Shown here in pieces: positions 45,943 to 56,110 of a stretch of DNA of 64,000 nucleotides; positions within the stretch are counted from its first letter, which is position 1, and every line of letters begins with the position of its first letter. The stretch spans positions 102,220-166,219 of the forward strand of contig NZ_SLZU01000010.1 of assembly GCF_004342065.1 (NCBI RefSeq), written 5' to 3'. Source of the stretch: Primorskyibacter sedentarius (GTDB lineage Bacteria; Pseudomonadota; Alphaproteobacteria; Rhodobacterales; Rhodobacteraceae). The position numbers and the translations under genes are program-made. The notes beneath the pieces were generated by a model that searched no databases, was not told the DNA's origin, and saw nothing but the letters and a program-made list of their open reading frames with translations.

Positions 45943-46752
45943 TTGGCGCATATCATCGTAGTCGGGAACGAAAAGGGCGGGGCCGGGAAATCCACCGTGT
46001 CCATGCATGTGGCAACCGCCTTGGTGCGGATGGGCCATACGGTCGGGGCGCTGGACCTTGACCTGCGCCAGCAGACCTTCGGGCGGTACACGCTCAACCG
46101 GCTTGAATTTTTGGCCCATGAAGGGCTTGATCTGCCGACGCCAAACTTCATCCAGCTGCCAGAGATCGATCCGGCAACTGTCCCGGCCGGGGAAAACCTG
46201 TACGACCATCGTCTGTCCGCCGCGATTGCGGATCTGGAAGGCAAGAGCGATTTCATCCTGATTGACTGCCCCGGTTCGCATACCCGCCTGAGCCAAGTTG
46301 CACATTCGCTGGCCGACACGCTTGTCACGCCGCTGAATGACAGTTTCGTGGATTTTGATCTGCTGGCACAGACCGATGCCGATGGCACGACAATCAAGGG
46401 CCCGTCCGTCTATTCCGAAATGGTCTGGAATGCGCGTCAGCTGCGCGCGCAGGCCGGGCTGAAGCCGATCGACTGGGTCGTGCTGCGCAACCGTCTGGGC
46501 GCGCAGAACATGGTCAACAAGCAGAAGATGGAACAGGCGCTGGACCGCTTGTCCAAACGGATCGGATTCCGCGTCTCGCCCGGTTTCAACGAACGCGTGG
46601 TCTTCCGTGAGCTGTTTCCGCGCGGCCTGACGCTGCTTGATCTCAAGGATATCGGGGTGAAACAGCTCAACATCTCGAATGTCGCCGCGCGACAGGAATT
46701 GCGCGACCTTGTGAAGGCGCTGAACCTGCCGGGCGTTTCAATCGACTTCTGA
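45943..46752 (+). CDS. mipZ: Cell division site-positioning ATPase MipZ (ParA/MinD family)
   Basis: A 269-residue ATPase that forms a gradient from the poles with ParB and blocks FtsZ assembly away from midcell in Caulobacter. The deviant Walker A motif NEKGGAGKSTVSMHVATAL lies near residues 9-27, VGALDLDLRQQTFGRY follows, and DFILIDCPGSHTRLSQ is the Walker B region. The start is TTG 45943, with AAGGGACGGA upstream; an in-frame ATG at 45916 is possible. The length and the DLRQQTFGRY segment separate it from ordinary ParA. Confidence 0.93.
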   Translation: MAHIIVVGNEKGGAGKSTVSMHVATALVRMGHTVGALDLDLRQQTFGRYTLNRLEFLAHEGLDLPTPNFIQLPEIDPATVPAGENLYDHRLSAAIADLEGKSDFILIDCPGSHTRLSQVAHSLADTLVTPLNDSFVDFDLLAQTDADGTTIKGPSVYSEMVWNARQLRAQAGLKPIDWVVLRNRLGAQNMVNKQKMEQALDRLSKRIGFRVSPGFNERVVFRELFPRGLTLLDLKDIGVKQLNISNVAARQELRDLVKALNLPGVSIDF

Positions 46753-46791
46753 CCGCCACGGGCATACCGGCAAGCGACGTGCCCACACAAA

Positions 46792-46817
46792 AAAGGGCGC
46801 CCTTCCGAGCGCCCTTT
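46792..46817. terminator. Bidirectional rho-independent terminator between mipZ and carB
   Basis: AAAGGGCGC and GCGCCCTTT form a perfect 9-bp stem with an 8-base loop. On the minus strand it is followed by TTTTTT, making it a strong terminator for carB; on the plus strand a weaker T run (TTTC) ends mipZ. The two genes converge here. Confidence 0.8.
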
Positions 46818-46837
46818 CAATCAATTCACCGCTGGCT

Positions 46838-49800
46838 TCAGCCCTGTAGCGGCTTGACCACAAGCTCGGCTTCGCCGCGCGCCTTCATTGCGAGCGCCGC
46901 GGCATGGGCACCGGCCGCCGTGGTGTAATACGGGATCTTGTCATACAGCGCGACCGAACGGATTTCGCGGCTGTCCTCAACCGCCATCGCACCTTCGGTC
47001 GTGTTCATCACCAGCGCGATCTGTTCGTCCTTCATCATGTCGACAACGTTCGGGCGCCCCTCGTAGACCTTGTTGACCACCTCGCATTTGATGCCGTGCT
47101 GCTCAAGGAACGCCGCCGTGCCACGCGTCGCGATGATCTTCATACCCAGATCGACAAGCACCTGCGCAGTTTCGACCAATGCGGGCGTCTTGTCGTCGTC
47201 CTTGATGGAGAAGAAGACATTGCCGCTGTCGGGCAGAATGTTGCCCGCGCCCATCTGCGCCTTAAGGAAGGCGCGCGGGAAGGACCGATCCCAGCCCATG
47301 ACCTCCCCGGTAGAGCGCATTTCCGGGCCCAGAATGGTGTCCACGCCGGGGAACCGCGCGAAGGGCAGGACGGCCTCTTTCACGCTGAACCACGGCATGT
47401 TCGGATCGGCCAGCGTCATCGGATCGCCAAGCGGCAATACGTCGTCATAGCCTGCCTCGGCAGCATAGGGTGCGCGCAGCGGGAAGTTGCTCAACGGCTC
47501 TCCGGCCATCACCCGCGCGGCGATGGAAGCAATCGCACTGTCGGTTGCCTTGGCCACGAAAGGCACGGTCCGGCTGGCGCGCGGGTTCACCTCGATCAGG
47601 TAGATCTCGCCGTTCTTGACAGCAAACTGCACATTCATCAGCCCGACCACGTTCAGCGCCAGAGCCAGGGCCTCGGTCTGCACCTTCAACTCGGCGATGA
47701 TCTCGTCCGAGAGCGAATAGGGCGGCAGGGAACAGGCGCTGTCGCCAGAATGCACGCCGGCCTCTTCGATATGCTGCATGATGCCCGCGACATGAACCTG
47801 TTTGCCGTCGGAAATCGCGTCGACGTCACACTCCACAGCGCCCGACAGGTAGCTGTCCAGCAAGACGGGGCTGTCGCCAGACACAACCACGGCCTCTTTG
47901 ATGTAGCGTTCCAGCTGCGCCATGTCGCGCACGATCTCCATCGCGCGGCCGCCCAGAACATAGGATGGACGGATCACCAGCGGGAAGCCGATATCGTCGG
48001 CAATCGCCAGTGCCTGAGCGTCGGTGGACGCAATGCCGTTGCGCGGCTGCTTCAGACCCAGCTGGTTGACCAGCGCCTGAAAACGTTCGCGATCTTCGGC
48101 CAGATCAATCGCGTCGGGCGTGGTGCCCAGGATCGGGATGCCTTCGGCCTCCAGCGCATTGGCCAGCTTCAGCGGGGTCTGCCCACCGAATTGCACGATC
48201 ACCCCGTGCAAGGTGCCGTTCTGCTGTTCGACGCGCATGATCTCCATCACGCTCTCAAACGTCAGCGGTTCGAAATACAGCCGGTCCGACGTGTCATAGT
48301 CGGTCGAAACCGTCTCGGGGTTGCAGTTGACCATGATGGTCTCGTAGCCCTGATCGGTCAGCGCGAAACAGGCATGACAACAGCAATAGTCGAACTCGAT
48401 CCCCTGCCCGATCCGGTTGGGACCGCCGCCCAGAATGACCACTTTCTTGCGGTCGCTGGGCCGGGCCTCGCATTCCACCTCGCCCATCATTGGGGCCTCG
48501 TAGGTCGAATACATGTAAGGCGTCTGCGCCTCGAACTCTGCCGCGCAGGTATCGATACGTTTGAACACAGCTGTCACGCCCAGACTGTGGCGGCGCTTGC
48601 GCACGTCCTTTTCCGAGAACCCGGTCAGCTTGGCGAGGCGGGCATCGGTAAAGCCCATCATCTTGAGGTCGCGCAACCCGTCCGCGTCCGATGGCAGGCC
48701 AGCCGCGCGAACCGCCTCTTCGGCCTCCACAATCTCGCGGATACGGGCAAGGAACCACGGGTCGAACATGGTGACACCGTGGATGTCATCGTCGCTCAGG
48801 CCATGGCGCATGGCTTGAGCAATCGTGCGCATCCGGTCGGGTGTCTGTTTGCTGATCGCCTTGATGACAGCCGATTTCTCGGGTGCGCCGTCAATTTCCA
48901 CCTCATCGAAACCGGTCAGTCCGGATTCCATCGAGGCGAGCGCCTTTTGCAACGATTCGTGGATCGTGCGGCCGATGGCCATCGCCTCGCCCACGGATTT
49001 CATCGCGGTGGTCAGATGCGGCTCGCTGCCCGGGAATTTCTCGAACGCGAATTTGGGGATCTTGGTGACGACATAGTCAATGGTCGGCTCAAAGCTGGCC
49101 GGCGTGACCTTGGTGATGTCATTGTCCAGCTCGTCCAGCGTAAAGCCCACGGCCAGTTTCGCGGCGATCTTGGCAATCGGGAAACCCGTCGCCTTCGATG
49201 CCAGAGCCGAGGATCGTGACACGCGCGGGTTCATCTCGATCACGACCATGCGGCCGTCATCCGGGTTGATGGCCCATTGTACGTTCGACCCGCCGGTTTC
49301 GACCCCGATCTCGCGCAGCACGGCGATAGAGCCGTTGCGCATGATCTGATATTCCTTGTCGGTCAGCGTCAACGCAGGTGCCACGGTGATGCTGTCACCG
49401 GTATGCACGCCCATCGGATCGACGTTTTCGATGGAACAGACGATGATCGCGTTGTCGGCGGTGTCGCGGACAACCTCCATCTCGAATTCTTTCCAGCCCA
49501 GCAGGGACTCGTCCACGAGGATCTGGTTCACGGGCGAGGCATCCATACCGGTGCGGCAGTAATGCTCGTAATCCTCGCGGTTATAGGCGACGCCGCCGCC
49601 GGTGCCGCCCAAGGTAAAGGCCGGGCGAATGATCGCGGGCAGGCCAATGTCTTCCAAAGCTTCGACCGCCAGCCGCACACCTTCGGCCAGATCGGCCTGA
49701 CCCTTGGCGTTTTTCGGGGCGGTAATGATCGTGGCCTTGGGGTTTTCCAGCCCGATCCGATCCATTGCTTCGCGGAACAGTTTGCGGTCTTCGGCCATCT

Positions 49801-50170
49801 CGATGGCCTCGCGCTTGGCCCCGATCATCTCGACGCCGTATTTCTCCAGCACGCCCATTTCTTCAAGCTTCAGCGAGGTGTTCAGCCCGGTCTGCCCGCC
49901 CATGGTGGGCAGCAGCGCATCGGGGCGTTCCTTCTCGATGATCTTGGCGACAGTCTCGGGTGTGATCGGTTCGATATAGGTAGCATCGGCCAGCCCCGGA
50001 TCAGTCATGATCGTCGCCGGGTTGGAGTTGACCAGAATGACCCGGTAGCCCTCTTCCCGCAGCGCTTTGCAGGCCTGCGCGCCGGAATAGTCGAACTCGC
50101 AGGCTTGCCCGATCACAATGGGCCCTGCGCCGATGATCATGATCGAGTTGATATCGGTTCTTTTCGGCAT
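46838..50170 (-). CDS. carB: Carbamoyl-phosphate synthase large subunit
   Basis: An 1110-residue enzyme that makes carbamoyl phosphate from glutamine-derived ammonia, bicarbonate and ATP for arginine and pyrimidine synthesis. Both homologous halves are complete. The N-terminal half starts [20 protein letters not shown] and has [16 protein letters not shown]. The C-terminal half starts [20 protein letters not shown] and has the matching [16 protein letters not shown] loop. The allosteric MGS-like domain ends the protein ([13 protein letters not shown]). The start at 50170 is set by homology. A good promoter lies 39 bp upstream and a strong terminator follows. carA is not adjacent. Confidence 0.98.
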   Translation of the reverse strand: MPKRTDINSIMIIGAGPIVIGQACEFDYSGAQACKALREEGYRVILVNSNPATIMTDPGLADATYIEPITPETVAKIIEKERPDALLPTMGGQTGLNTSLKLEEMGVLEKYGVEMIGAKREAIEMAEDRKLFREAMDRIGLENPKATIITAPKNAKGQADLAEGVRLAVEALEDIGLPAIIRPAFTLGGTGGGVAYNREDYEHYCRTGMDASPVNQILVDESLLGWKEFEMEVVRDTADNAIIVCSIENVDPMGVHTGDSITVAPALTLTDKEYQIMRNGSIAVLREIGVETGGSNVQWAINPDDGRMVVIEMNPRVSRSSALASKATGFPIAKIAAKLAVGFTLDELDNDITKVTPASFEPTIDYVVTKIPKFAFEKFPGSEPHLTTAMKSVGEAMAIGRTIHESLQKALASMESGLTGFDEVEIDGAPEKSAVIKAISKQTPDRMRTIAQAMRHGLSDDDIHGVTMFDPWFLARIREIVEAEEAVRAAGLPSDADGLRDLKMMGFTDARLAKLTGFSEKDVRKRRHSLGVTAVFKRIDTCAAEFEAQTPYMYSTYEAPMMGEVECEARPSDRKKVVILGGGPNRIGQGIEFDYCCCHACFALTDQGYETIMVNCNPETVSTDYDTSDRLYFEPLTFESVMEIMRVEQQNGTLHGVIVQFGGQTPLKLANALEAEGIPILGTTPDAIDLAEDRERFQALVNQLGLKQPRNGIASTDAQALAIADDIGFPLVIRPSYVLGGRAMEIVRDMAQLERYIKEAVVVSGDSPVLLDSYLSGAVECDVDAISDGKQVHVAGIMQHIEEAGVHSGDSACSLPPYSLSDEIIAELKVQTEALALALNVVGLMNVQFAVKNGEIYLIEVNPRASRTVPFVAKATDSAIASIAARVMAGEPLSNFPLRAPYAAEAGYDDVLPLGDPMTLADPNMPWFSVKEAVLPFARFPGVDTILGPEMRSTGEVMGWDRSFPRAFLKAQMGAGNILPDSGNVFFSIKDDDKTPALVETAQVLVDLGMKIIATRGTAAFLEQHGIKCEVVNKVYEGRPNVVDMMKDEQIALVMNTTEGAMAVEDSREIRSVALYDKIPYYTTAAGAHAAALAMKARGEAELVVKPLQG

Positions 50171-50208
50171 CTGGGTCCCCATGGCGCTGCTGAGCAAATT
50201 GCCACGGG

Positions 50209-50236
50209 CTTATAGGGATTGCCCCCACGGACGCAA
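50209..50236 (-). promoter_or_regulatory. Sigma-70 type promoter for carB
   Basis: On the minus strand TTGCGT (50231-50236), a 16-bp spacer and TATAAG (50209-50214) lie 39 bp upstream of the carB start. Confidence 0.5.
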
Positions 50237-50618
50237 GGCCCGGAACGCCACAATAGGGCGCCAGAAACGCGCCCATGCGCACTCTGTTGCGACTCTGCGC
50301 GGCCTTTTCTGTCGGAAGCACCGGTTTTTCCCGCGTGGGCCGTGGCGGAAGCGCGCCTTGCAACACATGGTGGTGTGGCAAAGCTATGCCCCGCGGGCAA
50401 TCGGCGGACGTTCCGTTGCGGCACGGCACCCTTTGGCTCGCCCACATGTCTCTGCGCGGCGGTACCCAGGGTCTGACCGGTCCGGCGCTCGGCTTTCTTC
50501 TCGCCAGCAGACGCAGTTCCGCTGCCGCGTTGCAGTGACGGATCACATGAATTCCACCGCGCCGCAGCGTGAAAGGCGGGAACGCGGCCCGCAGGGGCAC
50601 GTCCACGGGTCCTTTTGC

Positions 50619-50647
50619 TTGACTTCCCGCGCCATCACGGGTGTATC
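50619..50647 (+). promoter_or_regulatory. Sigma-70 type promoter for aspS
   Basis: TTGACT (50619-50624), a 17-bp spacer and TGTATC (50642-50647) lie 34 bp upstream of the aspS start. Confidence 0.5.
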
Positions 50648-50681
50648 GGCCCGCAAACCATTCGTTCGAAGAGGCAAAGAC

Positions 50682-52541
50682 ATGCACGCATATCGCAGCC
50701 ATACCTGCGCAGGGCTGAACAAGGACCAGGTGGGCCAGACGGTTCGGCTCGCGGGCTGGGTGCATCGCATCCGCGACCACGGCGGCGTGTTGTTCATCGA
50801 CCTGCGCGATCATTACGGCATCACCCAGCTGATCTGCGACCCCGACAGCCCCGCCTTTGCGGATGTCGAGAAAGTCCGCAGCGAGTGGTGCATCCGCATC
50901 GATGGCGACGTGAAGGCCCGCGACGAGAGCCTGATCAACCCCAAGCTGCCAACCGGCGAGATCGAGGTCTTTGTCCGCGAGATCGAAGTGCTGGGTGCCG
51001 CCGAAGAGCTGCCGCTGATCGTCTTCGGAGATCAGGAATACCCCGAGGAAACGCGCCTGCGTTACCGCTACCTCGACCTTCGCCGCGAGGTGATGCAGCG
51101 CAATATGGCGCTGCGGTCCGATGTGGTGCGCAGCCTGCGCCAGAAGATGTGGGATCGGGATTTCCGCGAATACCAGACGCCGATCATCACGGCCTCCAGC
51201 CCTGAAGGCGCGCGCGATTTCCTCGTGCCGAGCCGTCTGCATCCGGGCAAGTTCTACGCCCTGCCCCAGGCACCGCAGCAGTTCAAACAGCTGATCATGG
51301 TGTCGGGCTTCGACAAGTATTTCCAGATCGCGCCGTGCTTTCGCGATGAAGACCCGCGCGCTGACCGGTCGCCAACCGACTTTTACCAGCTGGACATGGA
51401 AATGTCCTTTGTCAGCCAGCAGGACGTGTTCGATACGATCAGCCCGGTCATTGCCGGTGTGTTCGAAGAATTCGGCGGTGGTCGCACGGTCGACGCACCT
51501 TCGGAATGGCCGCAGATCAGCTATCGTGACGCCGCACTCTGGTACGGGTCGGACAAGCCGGACCTGCGCAACCCGATCAAGATGCAGGTCGTGTCCGAAC
51601 ATTTCGCGGGCTCCGGCTTTGCCATCTTCGCCAAGCTGCTGGAACAGGACGGCACCCAGATCCGCGCAATCCCCGCACCCACCGGCGGCAGCCGCAAGTT
51701 CTGCGACCGCATGAACGCGTTTGCCCAGAAAGAAGGCCTGCCGGGGATGGGCTACATCTTCTGGCGTGAAAAGACCGCAGATGCGGTGGCGCAGGAACTG
51801 GGCATCACCGTCAAGGAAGCGCAGGCCAAGCTGAAATCCGGCGAAATCGAGGGCGGCATGGAAGCGGCCGGTCCTCTGGCGAAAAACATCGGCCCCGAAC
51901 GGACAGAGGCGATCCGACAGCAACTGGGTCTTGGCATTGGCGACGCGGCCTTCTTCCTGGGCGGCAAGCCCAAAGCGTTCGAATCCGTCGCGGGCCGTGC
52001 ACGCAACGTTATCGGCGAGGAGCTCGGCCTGACCGACAAGAACCGGTTTGCCTTCGCTTGGATCGTGGATTTCCCGATCTACGAAAAGGATGAAGAGTCC
52101 GGCAAGATTGACTTCGAACACAACCCGTTCTCCATGCCGCAAGGCGGGATGTCTGCGCTTGAGGGCGACCCTCTGGACGTGCTGGGCTATCAGTATGATT
52201 TGGCATGCAACGGGTACGAACTGGTGTCGGGCGCGATCCGGAACCACCGCCCCGAGATCATGTTCAAAGCGTTCGAAATCGCAGGCTACGGCAAGGATGA
52301 GGTCGAGAAACGCTTTGGCGGCATGGTCAATGCATTCCGCTTCGGCGCACCGCCCCACGGCGGTTGTGCGGCCGGCATCGACCGGATCGTGATGCTGCTG
52401 GCGGATGAGGCCAACATTCGCGAAGTCATCATGTTCCCGATGAACCAGCGCGCTGAAGACCTGATGATGGGCGCCCCGTCGGAGCCAACGTCAGATCAGT
52501 TGATGGAATTGTCGCTGCGCGTGATCCCGCAGGAAAAGTAG
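50682..52541 (+). CDS. aspS: Aspartyl-tRNA synthetase
   Basis: A 619-residue class II synthetase. The N-terminal OB fold ([20 protein letters not shown]) binds the anticodon. Motif 2 is seen in [20 protein letters not shown] and motif 3 near [21 protein letters not shown]-type insertion domain (bacterial type) lies between them. Length is within the range for alphaproteobacteria. Whether it also charges tRNA-Asn (non-discriminating type) cannot be decided here. The start [13 protein letters not shown] at 50682 is chosen by homology, since the open frame upstream is long and not conserved. A clear terminator follows. Confidence 0.97.
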   Translation: MHAYRSHTCAGLNKDQVGQTVRLAGWVHRIRDHGGVLFIDLRDHYGITQLICDPDSPAFADVEKVRSEWCIRIDGDVKARDESLINPKLPTGEIEVFVREIEVLGAAEELPLIVFGDQEYPEETRLRYRYLDLRREVMQRNMALRSDVVRSLRQKMWDRDFREYQTPIITASSPEGARDFLVPSRLHPGKFYALPQAPQQFKQLIMVSGFDKYFQIAPCFRDEDPRADRSPTDFYQLDMEMSFVSQQDVFDTISPVIAGVFEEFGGGRTVDAPSEWPQISYRDAALWYGSDKPDLRNPIKMQVVSEHFAGSGFAIFAKLLEQDGTQIRAIPAPTGGSRKFCDRMNAFAQKEGLPGMGYIFWREKTADAVAQELGITVKEAQAKLKSGEIEGGMEAAGPLAKNIGPERTEAIRQQLGLGIGDAAFFLGGKPKAFESVAGRARNVIGEELGLTDKNRFAFAWIVDFPIYEKDEESGKIDFEHNPFSMPQGGMSALEGDPLDVLGYQYDLACNGYELVSGAIRNHRPEIMFKAFEIAGYGKDEVEKRFGGMVNAFRFGAPPHGGCAAGIDRIVMLLADEANIREVIMFPMNQRAEDLMMGAPSEPTSDQLMELSLRVIPQEK

Positions 52542-52570
52542 GGCTTCCCTAACTGGTAACGATGAAAGCG

Positions 52571-52606
52571 ACGGCGTCCCGACAAAGGGAGCCGTTTCGT
52601 TCTTCT
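52571..52606 (+). terminator. Rho-independent terminator of aspS
   Basis: ACGGC(G)TCCC and GGGAGCCGT form a 9-bp stem with one bulged G and a GACAAA loop, followed by TTCGTTCTTCT. It begins 30 bp after the aspS stop. Confidence 0.65.
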
Positions 52607-52615
52607 ACGGAACGC

Positions 52616-52678
52616 GCCCCGGGCTTGACCCGGGGCCTTTCGGCCAACCCGGCAGAGGCCCCGGGTCAAGCCCGGGGC
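52616..52678. repeat. REP-like palindromic element (perfect 23-bp inverted repeat)
   Basis: Two perfect 23-bp arms (52616-52638 and 52656-52678) flank a 17-bp centre. Each arm also holds an internal dyad CCCCGGG-CTTGA-CCCGGGG, so each can fold alone. It sits between the converging aspS and hemerythrin genes. It looks like a dispersed palindromic repeat of the kind common in alphaproteobacterial intergenic DNA. No transposase is nearby. Confidence 0.7.
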
Positions 52679-52704
52679 ACGCCAGCCCCCATACCTGACC
52701 GGGT

Positions 52705-53181
52705 TCAATCCTCTAACGCGTCCTCGCGCTTTTCTGGGATCAGCTCTACCTCTTGTGACTTCCGCTTCAGGAAACGCTCGCCATAGGCATCGTTCTCTTC
52801 CTCGCCGATGACCTCCCTGGCTCGTTTGAAAACGTCCCCTTCCTCTTCTTCCATGTGATGCTCGTAGTCGTGCTTGAGTGTCTTGAACCGGGTCAGCCAG
52901 CCGGGAGATGACGGATCCATCTCGCGCAGCTCTTCCAGAATTTCATCCATCTGAGCATGCTCGTGCACCGAGTGGCGTGCCGCATCCTGCCCCCATGTCT
53001 GCTGCATCAGCTTGGAATAAAAGGTCTCTTCCTCCGCCGCAGAGTGCGATTTCACCTCGCGATAGAACTCGTCCCAAGCCGCGCGGCGCTGTTCGCTGTC
53101 GCCTGATGTGTCGGCGATCCGGTCAAGCAATTCGCGGTGGCGGTCGTGATCGTGGCGGATCGCCTCATAGATCGATGGCAT
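52705..53181 (-). CDS. Hemerythrin HHE domain-containing protein
   Basis: A 158-residue four-helix protein. Candidate di-iron ligands are seen in AIRHDHDRHRELLDRI, VKSHSAAEEETFYSKL, DAARHSVHEHAQMDEIL and KHDYEHHMEEEEGDVF, the four helices of the HHE fold. The C-terminal 40 residues (GERFLKRKSQEVELIPEKRE) are a charged tail. Such proteins bind oxygen or NO, or repair Fe-S clusters. The start MPSIYEAIRHD at 53181 is chosen over a longer frame because GGAGATACC lies just upstream. It stands alone and converges with aspS. Confidence 0.92.
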   Translation of the reverse strand: MPSIYEAIRHDHDRHRELLDRIADTSGDSEQRRAAWDEFYREVKSHSAAEEETFYSKLMQQTWGQDAARHSVHEHAQMDEILEELREMDPSSPGWLTRFKTLKHDYEHHMEEEEGDVFKRAREVIGEEENDAYGERFLKRKSQEVELIPEKREDALED

Positions 53182-53349
53182 CTGGTATCTCCTCCAATGA
53201 ACGAATTGCGATGCAAACGCCTGTTTCGCCGAACTTGTTCCCGCTGTTCGGCGGCGCGTTGCCGATGCTGCCAAAAGGACAGATGTAATGGTGCCCGGCC
53301 GATGCTATATTCCCGGTGAAAACCGCAACCATGGGACACCGTTTCAATC

Positions 53350-54732
53350 TTGCCCTTTGATCCAGTTCTGGCAGAGATCCGCTTTGGCTGCGGCCTGTCG
53401 CCGACCCTTGCCCCTGCACCGTCGACCGAAGCGATGCTGACTGCACTTCGCGCCCCTGACGCGATGGCAAAGCGCTTTCCGATCGAGGCTTTTGACACGT
53501 TTCGGGCCCGGATGATCGAGCGGGCCCGCCTTGGTGACATCCGCCGCGAAAACCGCGGCTCGCCGGAATCGCGCGCTGCGGTCAAGGCCATCCGGAAGCT
53601 CAACCAGGTGGCACGCGTGGATGCGTCGCAGTGGCTGGGCCAGACCCTGATGCGGCGCACATGGACGACGAACGGGCTGCGTGAACGGCTTGCGCAGTTC
53701 TGGGGCGACCACTTCACCGCGCGCGGTAAAACCGGCGTCATCCGGCGCGCCACCTCCCCCTATATCGAGGAAGCCATCCGCCCCCATCTGACAGGCCGGT
53801 TCGAGGATCTGCTGATCGCGGCGGTGACGCATCCCTTGATGCTGCATTACCTCGACCAGATGAACTCTGTCGGGCCGAACAGCACCGTTGCGGGCCGGCG
53901 TAAGAAGAACGCCGGGCTGAACGAAAACCTCGCCCGCGAGGTGCTGGAGCTGCACACTCTTGGCGTGGACGGCCCCTATAGCCAGAATGACGTGCGCCAG
54001 TTGGCAGAACTTTTCACCGGGCTGACTTTCCAGGTCCAGAACGGCTTCAAATTCAACAAGCATTTTGCAGAGCCCGGACCGGAAACGGTTCTGGGCACGG
54101 AATATGGCCAGGATCCGGCGCGCCTGCGCGACATCCACAGGGCGTTGCGGGATATCGCCCGCCACCCCGCCACGGCGCGGCATATCGCGGGCAAACTGGC
54201 GGTTCATTTCGTGTCCGACACCCCACCCGAAGCACTGGTCGAGGCGCTGACACAGCGCTACCGGGAGACCGACGGCGACCTCATGCAGGTGTATGACGCG
54301 CTTCTCAACCATCCCGACGCCTGGGGACCGCTGGTCAACATCAAGCAGCCCATCGACTTCCTGGGATCGTCCTGCCGCGCCTTGTGCGTGGAGCCGGAGC
54401 TGATGGCAACGCTCGATGAGCGCGCCTTGCAGTTGAACATCATCCAGCCGATGGGGCTGATGGGCCAGATATGGGAGCGTCCGGAAGGCCCCGATGGTTG
54501 GCCCGAAGAGGACACGCAATGGATCACACCGCAGGGCGTGGCCGCGCGGCTGCAATGGGCCGTCGCCATTCCGCAGGTGCTGCGGCCTGATCTGCCCGAC
54601 CCGCGAGAATTCGTTCAGATCGCCTTGGGGCCTCTTGAGAGCCCTGCCACCTCCTTTGCCGCGAAAGCGGCTGAAAGCCGGGCTGACGGGATCGGACTGA
54701 TCCTCGCCTCCCCCGCTTTCCAACGCCATTAG
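53350..54732 (+). CDS. DUF1800 domain-containing protein
   Basis: A 460-residue protein with the DUF1800 pattern: AEIRFGCGLSPTLAPAPS at the start, RDLRERLAQFWGDHFT-like sequence near residue 115, NENLAREVLELHTLGVDGPY at about 195-214, and ELFTGLTF soon after. Translation starts at TTG 53350. It has no clear signal peptide. The DUF1501 gene follows by 10 bp; DUF1800-DUF1501 pairs are widespread and usually act together on an unknown extracellular or periplasmic substrate. How a DUF1800 protein without a signal peptide is exported, perhaps with its Tat-exported partner, is unclear. Confidence 0.88.
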   Translation: MPFDPVLAEIRFGCGLSPTLAPAPSTEAMLTALRAPDAMAKRFPIEAFDTFRARMIERARLGDIRRENRGSPESRAAVKAIRKLNQVARVDASQWLGQTLMRRTWTTNGLRERLAQFWGDHFTARGKTGVIRRATSPYIEEAIRPHLTGRFEDLLIAAVTHPLMLHYLDQMNSVGPNSTVAGRRKKNAGLNENLAREVLELHTLGVDGPYSQNDVRQLAELFTGLTFQVQNGFKFNKHFAEPGPETVLGTEYGQDPARLRDIHRALRDIARHPATARHIAGKLAVHFVSDTPPEALVEALTQRYRETDGDLMQVYDALLNHPDAWGPLVNIKQPIDFLGSSCRALCVEPELMATLDERALQLNIIQPMGLMGQIWERPEGPDGWPEEDTQWITPQGVAARLQWAVAIPQVLRPDLPDPREFVQIALGPLESPATSFAAKAAESRADGIGLILASPAFQRH

Positions 54733-54742
54733 AGGCACCCAG

Positions 54743-55978
54743 ATGACGCAAAGCCCGCTTTCCCGCCGCGCCTTCCTGTCACGCTCCGCAGCACTTGGAT
54801 GTTCGGCCGCGGCAAGCCCGCTTCTGACACCGATGTCCTTTGCTTCGGCCCCCGGCGACAACCGCCTTGTGGTCATCATCCTGCGGGGCGGCATGGACGG
54901 CATTGGCGTTGTGCGCCCCTATGGCGACCCCGCCTACCGGGCCCTTCGCGGCAATCACCCCATGGTGTCGGAAACCGGACCGGTGGATCTGGACGGCTAC
55001 TTTGCCATTCACCCGGCACTCCGCCCGCTGATGCCGCTTTGGGACGCCGGGCAGCTGGGCTTCGTTCATGCTGTTTCAACCCCCTATCGCGACAAACGCA
55101 GCCATTTCGACGGGCAGGATCTGCTGGAGGCCGGAACGCCCGATCTGGGCCACGCAAAGGCCCGCGACGGCTGGCTCAACCGGTTGATGACAACGATGCC
55201 GGGGATCACCGTGCGGACGGCCTTTGCCATCGGTCGCGACAATATGGCGATCCTGTCGGGCTCGGCGCCGGTTTCCAACTGGTCGCCCGACAGCGACCTT
55301 CTCCTTACCCCACAGGCCATGCTGCTGGCGGAAATGGTGATGGCAGAAGATCCGCGTTTTGCCGCCGCACTGACAGAGGCATTTGGCCTTGCCGGGTCAG
55401 ATGGTGATCCGGTGTCGAGCATGGCGAATGAAGGCGACATGCTGGCAGACATGCAGCAGGATATGCTGGCTGCCGCGCGGGGCGGCACGGAAAAGAAGAT
55501 CGCGGAATTTGCGGCACAGCAACTGCGGGGCGAGACACGGATCGCGTCGTTTTCGCTGAATGGCTGGGATACCCACAACTCCCAGGCCCGTGGGTTGCAC
55601 ACCGCCTTGACCCGGCTTTCAGAAGTAATCCTGGAGCTCCGCTCCGGTCTGGGGCCTGTCTGGGAGAAAACCGCAATTGTTGCGATGACCGAATTCGGGC
55701 GCACCGTGAAAATCAACGGATCTCAAGGCACTGATCATGGCACGGCGGGCGCCATGGTTCTGGCCGGTGGCGCCATCCGTGGCGGTCGCGTTGTGGCCGA
55801 TTGGCCGGGGTTGGACGAAAGCGCGCTCTACCAACGCCGCGACCTGATGCCGACGCGCGATGTCCGCGCACATGCGGCCTGGTTGATGCGCGAGCTTCTG
55901 GGTTCCTCTGTCAGCGACCTTGAGGCCACCGTTTTTCCCGGGCTGGAGATGGGCAGCAATCCCGGACTGATCCTCTGA
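54743..55978 (+). CDS. DUF1501 domain-containing protein, Tat-exported
   Basis: A 411-residue protein with a twin-arginine signal (SRRAFLSRSAALGCSAAASP). The core has LVVIILRGGMDGIGVVRPYGD at the start of the fold, described by its ends (residues about 39-59), DKRSHFDGQDLLEAG and the C-terminal TEFGRTVKINGSQGTDHGTAG metal-type block. The family is related to the alkaline phosphatase/sulfatase superfamily, although its substrate is unknown. It lies 10 bp after the DUF1800 gene, so both are made from one transcript. Confidence 0.9.
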   Translation: MTQSPLSRRAFLSRSAALGCSAAASPLLTPMSFASAPGDNRLVVIILRGGMDGIGVVRPYGDPAYRALRGNHPMVSETGPVDLDGYFAIHPALRPLMPLWDAGQLGFVHAVSTPYRDKRSHFDGQDLLEAGTPDLGHAKARDGWLNRLMTTMPGITVRTAFAIGRDNMAILSGSAPVSNWSPDSDLLLTPQAMLLAEMVMAEDPRFAAALTEAFGLAGSDGDPVSSMANEGDMLADMQQDMLAAARGGTEKKIAEFAAQQLRGETRIASFSLNGWDTHNSQARGLHTALTRLSEVILELRSGLGPVWEKTAIVAMTEFGRTVKINGSQGTDHGTAGAMVLAGGAIRGGRVVADWPGLDESALYQRRDLMPTRDVRAHAAWLMRELLGSSVSDLEATVFPGLEMGSNPGLIL

Positions 55979-56110
55979 TAGCTGCCTGACGGGGCTTGTC
56001 GTTCGGTACGATCGCGGCAATTGGCGGCGATTATGGCTGGCAAAACCACGGGCGCTGCGCCAGAAATGCCGTATGGCGTTGATCTTTCCCAAATCCCGCA
56101 AGGAGGCCGC

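Larger units (their letters stand above)
50171..50681. other. 511-bp divergent region between carB and aspS
   Basis: Holds a carB promoter (50209-50236) and an aspS promoter (50619-50647). The middle part, about 50240-50610, contains several open frames in all frames, but none has a recognisable domain or a good ribosome binding site, so I report no gene. Confidence 0.5.

Noticed and set aside
46904..49219. A 771-codon plus-strand frame inside carB
   Set aside because: It lies opposite the complete carB gene and has no recognisable domain; long antisense frames are common at this GC content.
50001..52358. A 785-codon minus-strand frame opposite aspS
   Set aside because: It has no domain match and overlaps the certain aspS gene.
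52616..52678. Insertion sequence or CRISPR repeat
   Set aside because: There is a single palindromic element with no transposase, spacers or cas genes nearby.
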